Below are positions 25,785-34,575 of a DNA stretch of 64,000 nt, in pieces (position 1 is the stretch's first letter; every line of letters starts with the position of its first letter). Origin of the DNA: Clostridia bacterium. Lineage in GTDB: Bacteria; Bacillota; Clostridia; Christensenellales; Aristaeellaceae. The DNA is taken from the NCBI GenBank assembly GCA_017521565.1, contig JAFXCE010000002.1:25847-89846 (forward strand), read 5' to 3'. Made by a program: the position numbers and the translations under genes. The notes under the pieces were generated by a model. That model was given only the letters and a program-made list of their open reading frames with translations, ran no database searches and was not told the origin of the DNA.

Positions 25785-26309
25785 ATGATGAAGCTGGATA
25801 TCACCAAAGGCATTCAGAGAAAGGGCGTTGATGTTCCTTTCGACCTGACTGACTCCTGGGGCGAGGATCATTGGAACGGAGATACGATTTCGTTTGTCCG
25901 TCCGGTCTCCTTTTCCGGCACGTATATACTCGCCGATGAGACCGTCATCGTGCGCGGCAACGCCCGCGCGGTGATTGAGTCCCGATGCGCCCGCTGCCTC
26001 GCGCCGACGGAAACTGCCGTCGAGGCGGAGGTGGAAGAAGCCTTTGTCCGCGACAGAGGTCAGGAGCGCGATGCGGACGACGATCAATACATGTATTCGG
26101 GTCATGTGCTTGAGCTGGACGAAGCGGTGCGCACATCGCTTCTGCTGGAACTTCCCTCCCGCGTCTTCTGCAAGGAGGACTGCAAGGGACTGTGCTGCCA
26201 GTGCGGCGCCAACCTGAACATAAATGAGTGTTCGTGCCAGAAGGATCTGACCCACAGAAATCCTTTTTCGGCATTAGCATCTTTGCTGAACGAGGATGAG
26301 GAGGTGTAA
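25785..26309 (+). CDS. yceD: YceD/DUF177 family protein
   Basis: 174 residues. DUF177 proteins are paired with rpmF in most bacteria; in plants and E. coli the family is tied to 23S rRNA accumulation, so a ribosome assembly role is likely. Seen: CARCLAPTETAV in the middle and a C-terminal cysteine cluster (CKGLCCQCGANLN...CSC), typical of Gram-positive members. ATG 25785 or 25788 may be used; GAGG at 25777-25780 is better spaced for 25788. rpmF starts 3 bp after the stop. Confidence 0.9.
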   Translation: MMKLDITKGIQRKGVDVPFDLTDSWGEDHWNGDTISFVRPVSFSGTYILADETVIVRGNARAVIESRCARCLAPTETAVEAEVEEAFVRDRGQERDADDDQYMYSGHVLELDEAVRTSLLLELPSRVFCKEDCKGLCCQCGANLNINECSCQKDLTHRNPFSALASLLNEDEEV

Positions 26310-26312
26310 ACA

Positions 26313-26510
26313 ATGGCTTGTCCGAAGGGAAAAATCTCTAAGTCTCGCGGCCGTATGCGCCGTGCGAACTGGAAGCTGTCTGCGCCCGGTATCGTCAAGT
26401 GCCCGCGCTGCCAGCAGATGAAGCTTGCCCACCGTGTCTGCAAGCACTGCGGCTACTATGATGGCAAGCAGGTCATCAACATGGAAGCTGAAGCCGCTTC
26501 CGCGAACTAA
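26313..26510 (+). CDS. rpmF: 50S ribosomal protein L32
   Basis: 65 residues. Four cysteines C30-x2-C33 and C43-x2-C46 make the zinc-binding (C+) form of L32. The N-terminal SKSRGRMRRANW is the usual rRNA-binding tail. It is co-transcribed with yceD and followed by a strong terminator. No second, cysteine-free L32 is in the window, so a zinc-starvation paralogue cannot be judged. Confidence 0.98.
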   Translation: MACPKGKISKSRGRMRRANWKLSAPGIVKCPRCQQMKLAHRVCKHCGYYDGKQVINMEAEAASAN

Positions 26511-26533
26511 TCTCAATTTCATTAGTTCAAACT

Positions 26534-26567
26534 CGTCCGGCTGACGTACGCAGCCGGGCGTTTTTTT
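26534..26567 (+). terminator. rho-independent terminator of yceD-rpmF
   Basis: CGTCCGGCTG / CAGCCGGGCG stem followed by TTTTTTT. The 3' half with its T-run (17 bp, 26550-26566) is repeated at 26838-26854. Confidence 0.92.
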
Positions 26568-26569
26568 AT

Positions 26570-26596
26570 CCGGACGACAACTTTTTGTCGTCCGGG
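26570..26596 (+). repeat. perfect 11-bp hairpin beside the rpmF terminator
   Basis: CCGGACGACAA / TTGTCGTCCGG arms around a CTTTT loop, between the terminator and the dispersed repeat. Confidence 0.6.
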
Positions 26597-26599
26597 TGA

Positions 26600-26828
26600 A
26601 CATCATTTTCCTGTGCGCTGCGCGCACGGCCGGAAAATGATATCGGATGCGGCTTGCAGCTCGTCCGGGAACTGTAATAGTCGCAACAGGGGTTGCTCCT
26701 TTACAGTTCCGAGCTTCGGCTGTCTGTTTCGCCCACTGGGCGTGACAGCCTCCGCTCCCTCGCGCCGTACATGCCGCCGCTGCGGATTACATATGAAGGG
26801 GCTTCGGCCCCTTCATGCATCCCCGGAG
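26600..26828 (+). repeat. dispersed structured intergenic repeat, copy 2
   Basis: 229 bp, same orientation and same chain of hairpins as 3374-3600. The inner stem GGAACTGTAA / TTACAGTTCC is perfect here. With the terminators, it accounts for the 425-bp gap between rpmF and the MFS gene. A 17-bp direct repeat of terminator sequence (26550-26566, 26838-26854) brackets it. Confidence 0.85.
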
Positions 26829-26868
26829 CTGATAGAAGCAGCCGGGCGTTTTTTGTTGCTTTTTCGGC

Positions 26869-26898
26869 TTTACAAATCGTGTGGATCCTTCCTATAAT
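26869..26898 (+). promoter_or_regulatory. sigma-A promoter of the sugar-type MFS gene
   Basis: TTTACA (26869-26874), 18 bp, TATAAT (26893-26898). Confidence 0.65.
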
Positions 26899-26935
26899 CA
26901 GGGCAATTCATCTGTGAAAGTGAGCGCTTATTCAT

Positions 26936-28114
26936 ATGGTAACGACTTCGCTGCTTGTGATCATCTATCTGTCGTTTATCAGCCTCGGCCTGCCGGATTC
27001 GCTGCTGGGCAGCGCATGGCCGACGATGGTATCGGATCTGAACGCGCCGATGTGGGGCGCAGGCCTGATCTCGATGACGGTATCCCTGTGCACGATCGCG
27101 TCCTCGATCAACAGCGCGCGCCTGATCCGCCGCTTCGGCACGGGCAGGCTGACGGCGTTTTCCGGACTGATGACGGCGGCGGCCCTTTTGGGTATGTCGC
27201 TTGCACCGCATTATGCGTTCCTGCTGCTGCTGGCTGTTCCGCTGGGCTTTGGCGCGGGCGCGGTGGATGCAGCGATCAACAACTATGTCGCGCTGCACTG
27301 CGAGGCCAAGCATATGAACTGGCTGCATTGCTTCTGGGGCGTCGGCACGGTGATCAGCCCGTTTGTCATGAGCGCGGCGCTTTCCAGCGGGATGCGCTGG
27401 ACGGCGGGCTATCGGGCGGTGAGCGCGATGCAGTTTGCGCTGGCGGTCGTGCTGCTGATGACGCTGCGGCTTTGGGGCGGCGAAAAGACAAAGGAGGAGG
27501 AGCGCGGCGCGAAGGTGCTCTCTGTTAGGCAGGTGCTCGCGCTGCCGGGCGCGAAGCAGGGACTTTTCGGCTTCACCTGCTACTGCGCGGCGGAATCCAC
27601 GTTCATGCTCTGGAGCGCAACCTATCTGGTTATGGCGCGTGGACTGGATGCGGCGACGGCGTCGTCGATGGGCGGCCTGTTCTTTATCGGCATGACGATT
27701 GGACGCGGCGTATCGGGCTTTATTGCCATGAAGCTCAGGCCCAAACAGATGGTGCGTCTGGGACAGATGATGATGGTGCTGGGATGCCTGCTGCTCCTTG
27801 TGCCGGGGCAGGGCGTGGCGGTCTTTGGCCTGCTGTTCATGGGTCTGGGCTGCGCGCCGGTGTATCCCAATATCGTGCAGGACACGCCGCGCAATTTCGG
27901 CGCGGAGAATTCGCAGGCGGTCATCGGCGTGCAGATGGCCTTTGCGTATATGGGCTCGCTGGTGATGCCTACGGTTTTCGGCTGGATAGCGGATGTGCTG
28001 GGCTATGGGATTCTGCCGGTATTCTCTCTGACGATTACAGCGCTGATGATTCTGCTGTTTAACCGTCAGCAGAAGATTGTGGACGAAAGAAACGCTCCCT
28101 CATCGGGAAAATGA
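26936..28114 (+). CDS. MFS transporter, FucP/sugar-permease type
   Basis: 392 residues, about 12 membrane helices. The opening YLSFISLGLPDSLLGSAWP and the block GFGAGAVDAAINNYVAL...NWLHCFWGVGTVISP match the group of MFS proteins annotated as fucose permease-like or sugar MFS in Clostridia. The substrate is unknown. No clear ribosome site precedes ATG 26936, which is the first ATG of the frame. It is monocistronic, with a promoter at 26869 and a strong terminator after it. Confidence 0.85.
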   Translation: MVTTSLLVIIYLSFISLGLPDSLLGSAWPTMVSDLNAPMWGAGLISMTVSLCTIASSINSARLIRRFGTGRLTAFSGLMTAAALLGMSLAPHYAFLLLLAVPLGFGAGAVDAAINNYVALHCEAKHMNWLHCFWGVGTVISPFVMSAALSSGMRWTAGYRAVSAMQFALAVVLLMTLRLWGGEKTKEEERGAKVLSVRQVLALPGAKQGLFGFTCYCAAESTFMLWSATYLVMARGLDAATASSMGGLFFIGMTIGRGVSGFIAMKLRPKQMVRLGQMMMVLGCLLLLVPGQGVAVFGLLFMGLGCAPVYPNIVQDTPRNFGAENSQAVIGVQMAFAYMGSLVMPTVFGWIADVLGYGILPVFSLTITALMILLFNRQQKIVDERNAPSSGK

Positions 28115-28123
28115 AACGCATTG

Positions 28124-28163
28124 AAAAAGCGCCTCCGGCTTCATTGTAGCCGGAGGCGCTTTT
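28124..28163. terminator. bidirectional terminator between convergent genes
   Basis: AAAAGCGCCTCCGGCT / AGCCGGAGGCGCTTTT, a 16-bp arm on each side of a 7-nt loop, serving the MFS gene (+) and the glycosyltransferase operon (-). Confidence 0.92.
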
Positions 28164-28190
28164 ATCGTATACGAAGGATGCGGTGATGCG

Positions 28191-29693
28191 TCATGCTTTC
28201 CTCATGCGGGGCGCGTACAGCGCCGCTGCGCAGAGCAGGAGCATCTGGAACTGGAAGAAATAGCGGCCCCGGGTCTCCCAGATGCACAGCAGCATGAACG
28301 CGCCGACAAGGGCAATCATGATCGCCGCACAGGAGGTATCCCTGCGCCGGATGGCCTGAAGGCAGGCGAGGCAGGCGAGAAGCATCTGCGCGACAAGCAG
28401 CGCTGTGGTCAGGTGATAATAGGCAGGATATCCTGCGCCGGTTTCAAAGATGATCTGCTTGATCGGATTGTCCGGCGTGGGCTCGTCGGCCTCGATGACC
28501 TCGTTGAGCATGAACGTGCCGTTGCCGAACGTGGAAAGGTTCTTTCTTGACATCATGTGAAGCAGGCGGCTTGGATAGCGCAGATAGTAAATCCGATCGA
28601 TGACCTCCTCAAGCAGCGCTGCATCGCGCTCCTTCGGATCCTCAAAGGATGTGGTAAAGATGTACCATCCGCCTTCTCCGTATTGCCCATAGCCCTCGTC
28701 GACCTGAACGGGGAGGCCCATTGCGATATAATGCATCAGCGGCAGGGAGCGGCGCTCAACGTCCTCGGGATTGAGATGGCGGGCGGTTTCTGCGTCGGTC
28801 AGCGCGCCGCCCAGCATAAATGCGCCGCACAGCGCCGCCGCACACAGCGCTGTCAGGGAGATTCTTCCGGCGAACAGCCAGACGATCAGGCAGGCAATGC
28901 TCGCGATGACCGCGGTGAAGCGCATCTGCGCGCCAATAAAGGACGAGAGCGCAAAGAGAATCGCCCACAGCACACGCAGCCTGAAAGATGGACTCTCCTT
29001 GATGCGCAGCGCGCAGTAGAGAATCATCGACGGGAAGGCGAGGGAGAACGCGTCGGTATACAGTTCTGTGGTGCAGTAAAGGAAGGGCAGGCAGGAAGAA
29101 AACAGAATCAGCAGCCTGGCCTGCGCTTTGACGCCGCCCAGGCGCCTTAAGATGCGCGCGCTGCACAAAAGGCCGACCGTAAACAGGAGTGTGCAGACAA
29201 GTGCCGCCTGCAAGAACCGGTCGTGCCAGCCGATCATGCCGAAGAAGCGGAAGATGGAGGCGAGTACATAGATGAACCCGATGTTGTTGGAGCAGCGGGT
29301 GAAGTAGATCCATGAGCGCTCGTTATTGCCGAAGGTTCCGGTATCCACCAGCAGCTGCGCCGCGGTGAAGCACTGCTCCGCGTCCGTCTTGGGGATGAAG
29401 CGAAGCACGTGCGCCATGATCATCTGCACGGAGAAATAAAGCACGGCGGCTGCGATCAGGATCTTCTTTTCATGCCGGGCGAAAAACGCCTCGTGCCTGT
29501 CCGCTGCGCGCAGGGCAGCTACGAGCCCTGCCATGCACAGCGCGGTCAGCGCAAGCAGGATACCGTGATTGCGGCTGTACAGTTCCCACGGAGAGAAAAG
29601 CGTATTGAGCGCGGTAAACAGATAGCACGGGATCATCAGCCCCATGCCTGTAAGCAGAAGGCCCATCAAGACCTTGCGGGACTTTGCAATCAT
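28191..29693 (-). CDS. GT-C membrane glycosyltransferase, third gene of a tandem set
   Basis: 500 residues with many hydrophobic helices. After the first helices comes an acidic loop (KTDAEQCFTAAQLLVDTG) and an NNIGF turn, as in GT39/ArnT-like polyprenyl-phosphate-dependent glycosyltransferases. It would use a lipid-linked sugar and act outside the membrane. ATG 29693 overlaps the previous stop (ATGA) and has GGAGGAG upstream, so translation is coupled; the longer frame to 29717 is rejected. It is more like the middle gene of the set than the first. Confidence 0.75.
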   Translation of the reverse strand: MIAKSRKVLMGLLLTGMGLMIPCYLFTALNTLFSPWELYSRNHGILLALTALCMAGLVAALRAADRHEAFFARHEKKILIAAAVLYFSVQMIMAHVLRFIPKTDAEQCFTAAQLLVDTGTFGNNERSWIYFTRCSNNIGFIYVLASIFRFFGMIGWHDRFLQAALVCTLLFTVGLLCSARILRRLGGVKAQARLLILFSSCLPFLYCTTELYTDAFSLAFPSMILYCALRIKESPSFRLRVLWAILFALSSFIGAQMRFTAVIASIACLIVWLFAGRISLTALCAAALCGAFMLGGALTDAETARHLNPEDVERRSLPLMHYIAMGLPVQVDEGYGQYGEGGWYIFTTSFEDPKERDAALLEEVIDRIYYLRYPSRLLHMMSRKNLSTFGNGTFMLNEVIEADEPTPDNPIKQIIFETGAGYPAYYHLTTALLVAQMLLACLACLQAIRRRDTSCAAIMIALVGAFMLLCIWETRGRYFFQFQMLLLCAAALYAPRMRKA

Positions 29694-31204
29694 CGCGTCT
29701 CCTCCTTTTCGCCGCATGCTGCGGACAGGGCGGCAAGCATCACAAACACCGGAACAAAGTTAAACAGGTACCGGCTTCTTGCCTCCCAGATCAGCAGAAA
29801 CAGCATGACGCCGAAAGCGGCGATATACAGCATCGCAGCCCTCGTGTCGCGCCTGCGCAGATCGCGCGCGCAGCCAAGGAGCGCGATCAGGAGCTCGGCA
29901 AGGTAGATGCCGGTGCATATGGCGCTGTAGAGGGAATAATGCGGTCTGCCCGCAAGCACGAAGGATGATACTGCGTTTTCGCGTACGGGCTTGTCGTCGA
30001 GCATCTCGCTCAGGCCAAACGTGCCGTCGCCCATGGCGGCGGCGTTCTTGCGCAGCATGGCGGTCAGCAGCCGGTTGGGATAGCGCAGCGTGTAGATGCG
30101 GTCCTTCATGCGGGTATAGATGGAATCCATAACCTCCTCGTGGGAGGCGCCCTCGTCCATCATGCCCCATGTGATGCCGTAGTCGCCGGTGGCGTTGCCA
30201 TAGAGGTTTTTGCTTGAAGGGATGGACATCATGATCCAGTGGATGACCGGCGTGTTCTGCTGCGCGTAGACAGCAGGGTCGATGACCGGCCCAAGCATCG
30301 CCTGCTGGACGGCCGTTGTGCCGAGCGTCAGCGTCAGGATGCACAGCGCGCTGCACAGCGCGGCGCGCAGCGGCTTCAGCGTCAGCAGCCAATAGATGAT
30401 GGCGGCGATCATCGCGATGGCGACCGTCATCTTGATCTGTCCGCCGATGAATGTCATCACGCCGCAGGAGAGCGCATAAAGCAGCTGCCCCTTCAGGGTT
30501 TTCGCCTCCCCGGCGCGCAGCGCAAGCTCCAGCGCGAGCAGCACAAAGGGCAGGGAAAACGTATCCGTATACAGCACGGCCGCCGCCAGATACAGCGGCA
30601 GGCAGAGCGCAAACATCACAAGCAGCATCAGTTCGCCGCGCACGCCGCGGAAACGGCGGACAATGGAAAGCGCGCAAAGCACGCCCACGGTGTACAGCAT
30701 GGCCTGAACGAGAACCAGCGGCATAAAGCAGCTTTCCATGCCCAGCGCGAAAAGCAGCTTAAAAAAGCACGTGAGCATCATCAGAAAGCCCCACTGATTG
30801 GAAAAGCGCGCGAGGTACAGCCCGAAATCCGGATAAACATGAAAGTCCCCGTCACGAGCCAGCGCCTGAGCTCCGTTGTAGAGCATGAAATTGTCGCCCG
30901 CGGGGATGTATTCCATCAGATAGCCCAGCAGCAGATGCAGGCAAAACAGCGCGATCAGATAAACAGGCACGGCAGCGCTGCGAATGCGCAGCAGCCGCGC
31001 TTCCGGCGCGGCGCGCAGCTTCCGCCCGGTAAAGGCAAACAGCAGCGCCGCGGCGCCGAAGGACGCAAAGACCAACAGCGGCGGATATCCGTGATAGGTG
31101 CGCGCGTAGGGGAAAATCAGGATGTTGATCAGCACAGCTGCGGCGGCAAAGAGGAAGAATCCCATGCCTGCGCGCAGAAGAAACTGCCGCTTGTCCGTTT
31201 TCAT
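29690..31204 (-). CDS. GT-C membrane glycosyltransferase, second gene of a tandem set
   Basis: 504 residues, polytopic. A periplasm-facing acidic loop (PAGDNFMLYNGAQALARDGDF...YPDFGLYLARFSNQWGF) has the same layout as the next gene, so the two are paralogues. GT-C/PMT-like function is inferred from topology and this loop. It overlaps both neighbours by ATGA, and GGAGGAG precedes ATG 31204. The acceptor (teichoic acid, surface glycan or protein) is unknown. Confidence 0.75.
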   Translation of the reverse strand: MKTDKRQFLLRAGMGFFLFAAAAVLINILIFPYARTYHGYPPLLVFASFGAAALLFAFTGRKLRAAPEARLLRIRSAAVPVYLIALFCLHLLLGYLMEYIPAGDNFMLYNGAQALARDGDFHVYPDFGLYLARFSNQWGFLMMLTCFFKLLFALGMESCFMPLVLVQAMLYTVGVLCALSIVRRFRGVRGELMLLVMFALCLPLYLAAAVLYTDTFSLPFVLLALELALRAGEAKTLKGQLLYALSCGVMTFIGGQIKMTVAIAMIAAIIYWLLTLKPLRAALCSALCILTLTLGTTAVQQAMLGPVIDPAVYAQQNTPVIHWIMMSIPSSKNLYGNATGDYGITWGMMDEGASHEEVMDSIYTRMKDRIYTLRYPNRLLTAMLRKNAAAMGDGTFGLSEMLDDKPVRENAVSSFVLAGRPHYSLYSAICTGIYLAELLIALLGCARDLRRRDTRAAMLYIAAFGVMLFLLIWEARSRYLFNFVPVFVMLAALSAACGEKEETR

Positions 31205-32730
31205 GGCTCCTCCTTATACCGGAGCAGCTGATACTCTCCTCTGGCGTCGATGAATTCGTAGCGCGTATCGAGAATCTCCTGCATGCGCGCGTCGTACGGC
31301 GGGCTAAAGGGCCGGTTGTAGAAGATCACGACCCACAGCGGCGGCTCGGTTTCAAAGCGGTCCACGATCTCATCCATGACAGCCGGATCGGCGTCGGCGA
31401 GGATCTCCTGCAGGAAGTAAAACCGGATGCACGGCAGCGCCTCGGTTGCGACGTACCATTTGGGTTCCACGCGGTAGGCGAGGAAGCGATCGCGGTCCTC
31501 CTCAGGCACCTGTTCATACAGCGCGACAGCGTCCGGCGTGAGCGCCTGCATCGCGGCATAGTCGCCTTCCCGCAGGGCATTGACGCGCATGCCGGTATGG
31601 ATCAGCATTGCGGCGCACAGCATTGTACAGACGCCGTATACAAGCGCTTTCCGGCTCCGGAGCCAATTTTCAAGCAGCGCGAGGATCTGCGCCGCGCCCA
31701 GCGCGGCCAGCGGTACGCTGACCATCAGATAATGGTTGTAGAATTTATGGGAGATGAAGCCCGACAGGCCGCCGCCCGCCGCGCCAAGAACCATCGCCAG
31801 CGCCGGCGGGATGCGGCGCGTGCGGATCGCGTATGCCGCCGCGCCGAGGCAGGAAAGCGCCGCCATGAAGATCGCATAATGGCCGTAGAAATGAAAGAGG
31901 AGCATCTGTACGCGGCTGGAGGAGCCCGTTTCGGCGTACATCATGTTGTGCGTGATTGCGCCGTAGATGGCGTCGCCGATTGCGCCGTAATGATGGAGCC
32001 ACAAGGCAATCGGCAGCGCGGCGATTGCACAGCCGAGCATAAACCCGCCAGCGCACCAGGAAAGCGCGGAAAAGCGCCTGCATACAAGCAGACACAGCGC
32101 CAGCGCGCCGACGCACGCGCACAGCGGCAGCATGTTGTTGGCGCGGGTCATAAAGGCGAGCGTCGCCATGACGCCCATCAGGCCGGCGGGGAGAAGAAGC
32201 GTCCTGCCGCCGCTTTGGTCTGCGCCGAGGCCATCCCCTTTGTCAAAGACGGCGAGCATCGTGTCAAGGCCGAGGAGCGTAAAGAGGTTGGCGTATTCTT
32301 CCGTCAGGTTGCCGCCGTCCAGAACCGGAGAGAGGATGGCAAGATACGCCAGCTGAACGAGAACGGGCAGCGTGCCTGCGCGCCGGGCGATCCGCCCGAG
32401 GATGAGCAGACTGGCCCAGAGGAAGAGTACCTCCTGAGCAAAGACCGAGAGCGTCGAGTACCCACCGGTAAACAGCTGCGGAATCGTCTGCAGGATGAAC
32501 AGCAGCGGCCCCTTGTGGTCAAAGATATCGCGATAGGGCGCAAAGCCTTTGGCGATCGCCGTGCCCATCGTCAGGTACATGGCGTTGTCGCTGCCCACGG
32601 CAGGGCCAAGCGGCGTGTTGCAGGTGAAGAAAATCAGCGAAAAGACGACGGCCATCGCCAGCGCGGCCAGCGCTTCGCATCCCCTTTGGGAAAGCGAACG
32701 GCTGCGTGCGGGCGGGGTGGTTTTATCCAT
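31201..32730 (-). CDS. GT39-type membrane glycosyltransferase, first gene of a tandem set
   Basis: 509 residues. Clear GT39/PMT-like N-terminal signature: GSDNAMYLTMGTAIAKG, then PYRDIFDHKGPLLF (the D-H-K-G-P motif). About 11 membrane helices and a soluble C-terminal tail of about 130 residues. It probably transfers a sugar from a polyprenyl phosphate at the outer face of the membrane. ATG 32730 is chosen because AAGGAGG lies 9 nt before it; an ATG at 32766 has no ribosome site. It leads the three-gene operon; the gap to the RluA gene is 35 bp. Confidence 0.8.
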   Translation of the reverse strand: MDKTTPPARSRSLSQRGCEALAALAMAVVFSLIFFTCNTPLGPAVGSDNAMYLTMGTAIAKGFAPYRDIFDHKGPLLFILQTIPQLFTGGYSTLSVFAQEVLFLWASLLILGRIARRAGTLPVLVQLAYLAILSPVLDGGNLTEEYANLFTLLGLDTMLAVFDKGDGLGADQSGGRTLLLPAGLMGVMATLAFMTRANNMLPLCACVGALALCLLVCRRFSALSWCAGGFMLGCAIAALPIALWLHHYGAIGDAIYGAITHNMMYAETGSSSRVQMLLFHFYGHYAIFMAALSCLGAAAYAIRTRRIPPALAMVLGAAGGGLSGFISHKFYNHYLMVSVPLAALGAAQILALLENWLRSRKALVYGVCTMLCAAMLIHTGMRVNALREGDYAAMQALTPDAVALYEQVPEEDRDRFLAYRVEPKWYVATEALPCIRFYFLQEILADADPAVMDEIVDRFETEPPLWVVIFYNRPFSPPYDARMQEILDTRYEFIDARGEYQLLRYKEEP

Positions 32731-32765
32731 GCCGTGTGCCTCCTTGTGTAAAGTGTCGATATGCA

Positions 32766-33740
32766 TTATGGCGCGGGGATGACGACCTCCGGGAAGTATT
32801 CCCGCACGAACGGAACGTCGCGTACCTGTACGGTCAGCCCGTTGAGCGTGTTCAGGCAGCCCGCGTCGCCTTCAAAGTCGAAGATCAGCCGGTAGGCGCA
32901 AAGCGCCTGGCCGTTCATCCGGCCGTATTTCTCGTTTTGCTTGGCATGGCCGTACTGGTTGTCGCCCAGCAGCGGATGCCCGATCGCGGCAAACTGCGCG
33001 CGGATCTGATGCGTGCGCCCGGTGCCCAGCAGGCATTCGCACAGCGTGAGGCCGTTTGCCTCGTCGATCGCTTGATAATAGGTGATCGCTTCTTTGCTGC
33101 CGGGCTCGTTTTTGCGAAGGACGGCGACCTTTTTCTGCTCCGGCTTTTTCATCAGGAAATGGCGCAGCGTTCCATCCGTATATTTCATTTTGCCATGCAC
33201 GATGCACAGGTAGTATTTCTGCACCTCATGCGTGCGAATTTTTTCATCCATCGCGCGCAGGGCCTCCTGCGTCTTGGCGAGGATGACGATGCCCGCGGTG
33301 AAGCGGTCGATGCGGTTGCACAGCGCCGGCGCAAAGTCGCGCTTTGGATGCCACGCGCCCTTCTGATACAGGTATGCCTGCGCATGGGTGAGCAGGGTAT
33401 TGACCTTTTCCCCCTCGTCCGGGTGGCAGATCAGGCCGGCGCGCTTGTCAAGCAGCATGATGTGTTCATCCTCGTAAAGGATGGTCAGCTTCGGGCGGAT
33501 TTTGGAATAGAATGGATCCTCGCGCTCAACGTCCTCAAAGAACGCATCCTCCACATAAAGATCCACCACGGCGCCTTCGGTGAGCGTCGTTTCCTCCGTG
33601 CCCTTTCTGCCGTCCACCTTGATGCGACCAAGGCGCAGGAACTTGCGGATCTGGCCCATCGTCGCCGAGGGCATGGTCTTTTGAAGAAAACGGGTCAGCC
33701 TGCGGCCGTCCCATGATTTGTCCACAGAAATGCTTTTCAT
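32766..33740 (-). CDS. RluA-family rRNA/tRNA pseudouridine synthase with S4 domain
   Basis: 324 residues. An N-terminal S4 RNA-binding region (RRLTRFLQKTMP...RKFLRLGRIKVDG) is followed by the synthase domain with catalytic Asp in NRIDRFTAGIVILAK (the family HRLDxxTSG, altered here to RIDRFTAG). GTGRTHQIRAQFAAIGHPLLGD is diagnostic. It resembles the RluC/RluD group, but the target uridines cannot be assigned. ATG 33740 follows an AGAAGAAG site; a TTG start at 33779 would overlap the upstream stop. It forms a run with the Cof phosphatase gene (28 bp upstream). Confidence 0.92.
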   Translation of the reverse strand: MKSISVDKSWDGRRLTRFLQKTMPSATMGQIRKFLRLGRIKVDGRKGTEETTLTEGAVVDLYVEDAFFEDVEREDPFYSKIRPKLTILYEDEHIMLLDKRAGLICHPDEGEKVNTLLTHAQAYLYQKGAWHPKRDFAPALCNRIDRFTAGIVILAKTQEALRAMDEKIRTHEVQKYYLCIVHGKMKYTDGTLRHFLMKKPEQKKVAVLRKNEPGSKEAITYYQAIDEANGLTLCECLLGTGRTHQIRAQFAAIGHPLLGDNQYGHAKQNEKYGRMNGQALCAYRLIFDFEGDAGCLNTLNGLTVQVRDVPFVREYFPEVVIPAP

Positions 33741-33768
33741 GTTGATTACTTCTTCTGTTGTAAAGGGT

Positions 33769-34569
33769 TTACAGATCAAAGCGCGCCTTGATTACGCGCA
33801 TCACGCCGTTGTCGTCATTGCTGGGCGCGATGTGCTTGGCAATGCGCTTGAGCGCCGGCAGGGCGTTTTCCATCGCGTAGCTTTCGGTTACGCTTTCAAG
33901 CAGCTCATAATCGTTGAGATAATCGCCGAAGGCCATGCATTCCTCGGGCGATACGCCGCGAAGGCTTTGCAGCATGCGCATGGCGCTGCCCTTGTGTACG
34001 CCCTTTTTCATGACGTCGACCCAGTCCTGACCGGAGAGGATCACGGCGAGGCGGTCGCCAAGCGCGTTTTCAAGCGGCGGCAGCGCGTTGGTCGCTGCGT
34101 TGCCCATCGAGCAGAACGCAATCTTGCATACATCCTCAAGTCCCTCGCAGGCGGCGATCAGGTCAGGCACGGTTCTTGCGCTCTGGTAATACATGCGCAC
34201 GTCGCGGATGAAGGATGCCGGCGCGTCCGCGCTGACCAGCGCACAGTCCGCGCAGCAGACGACGGCGTGAACGCCCTGAAGGCCACGGGCGGCGATCAGG
34301 ATATCCTTGAGCGTATCCGCAGGGAGCGGATCGATGAATAGCCGCTCGTCGTTTTCTACGATCAGCGCGCCGTTCTCGGCGATAAAGATCACATCGCCGA
34401 TCATCGCCATGAGGTCGCGGCGCAGCGATGCATACTGGCGTCCGCTGGCGATGACAAAGGCCGCGCCCTTTTCTTTCAGCCTGCGCACAACGGACAGAAT
34501 GTCCTCCGGCATGCGCTTGTCGGTGGTCAGCAGTGTGCCGTCCATATCGGTGGCAATCAGTTTGATCAT
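33769..34569 (-). CDS. Cof-type HAD-IIB phosphatase
   Basis: 266 residues. Motif I DMDGTLLTTDKR (D8, D10), SGRQYASL for motif II, K in the late part of the protein and GDYLNDYELLESV for motif IV. Cof/YidA enzymes dephosphorylate sugar phosphates and cofactors; the substrate is open. It sits 6 bp after the GNAT gene and 28 bp before the RluA gene on the same strand, so it is probably in one transcript with them. Confidence 0.9.
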   Translation of the reverse strand: MIKLIATDMDGTLLTTDKRMPEDILSVVRRLKEKGAAFVIASGRQYASLRRDLMAMIGDVIFIAENGALIVENDERLFIDPLPADTLKDILIAARGLQGVHAVVCCADCALVSADAPASFIRDVRMYYQSARTVPDLIAACEGLEDVCKIAFCSMGNAATNALPPLENALGDRLAVILSGQDWVDVMKKGVHKGSAMRMLQSLRGVSPEECMAFGDYLNDYELLESVTESYAMENALPALKRIAKHIAPSNDDNGVMRVIKARFDL

Positions 34570-34575
34570 AGCGCT

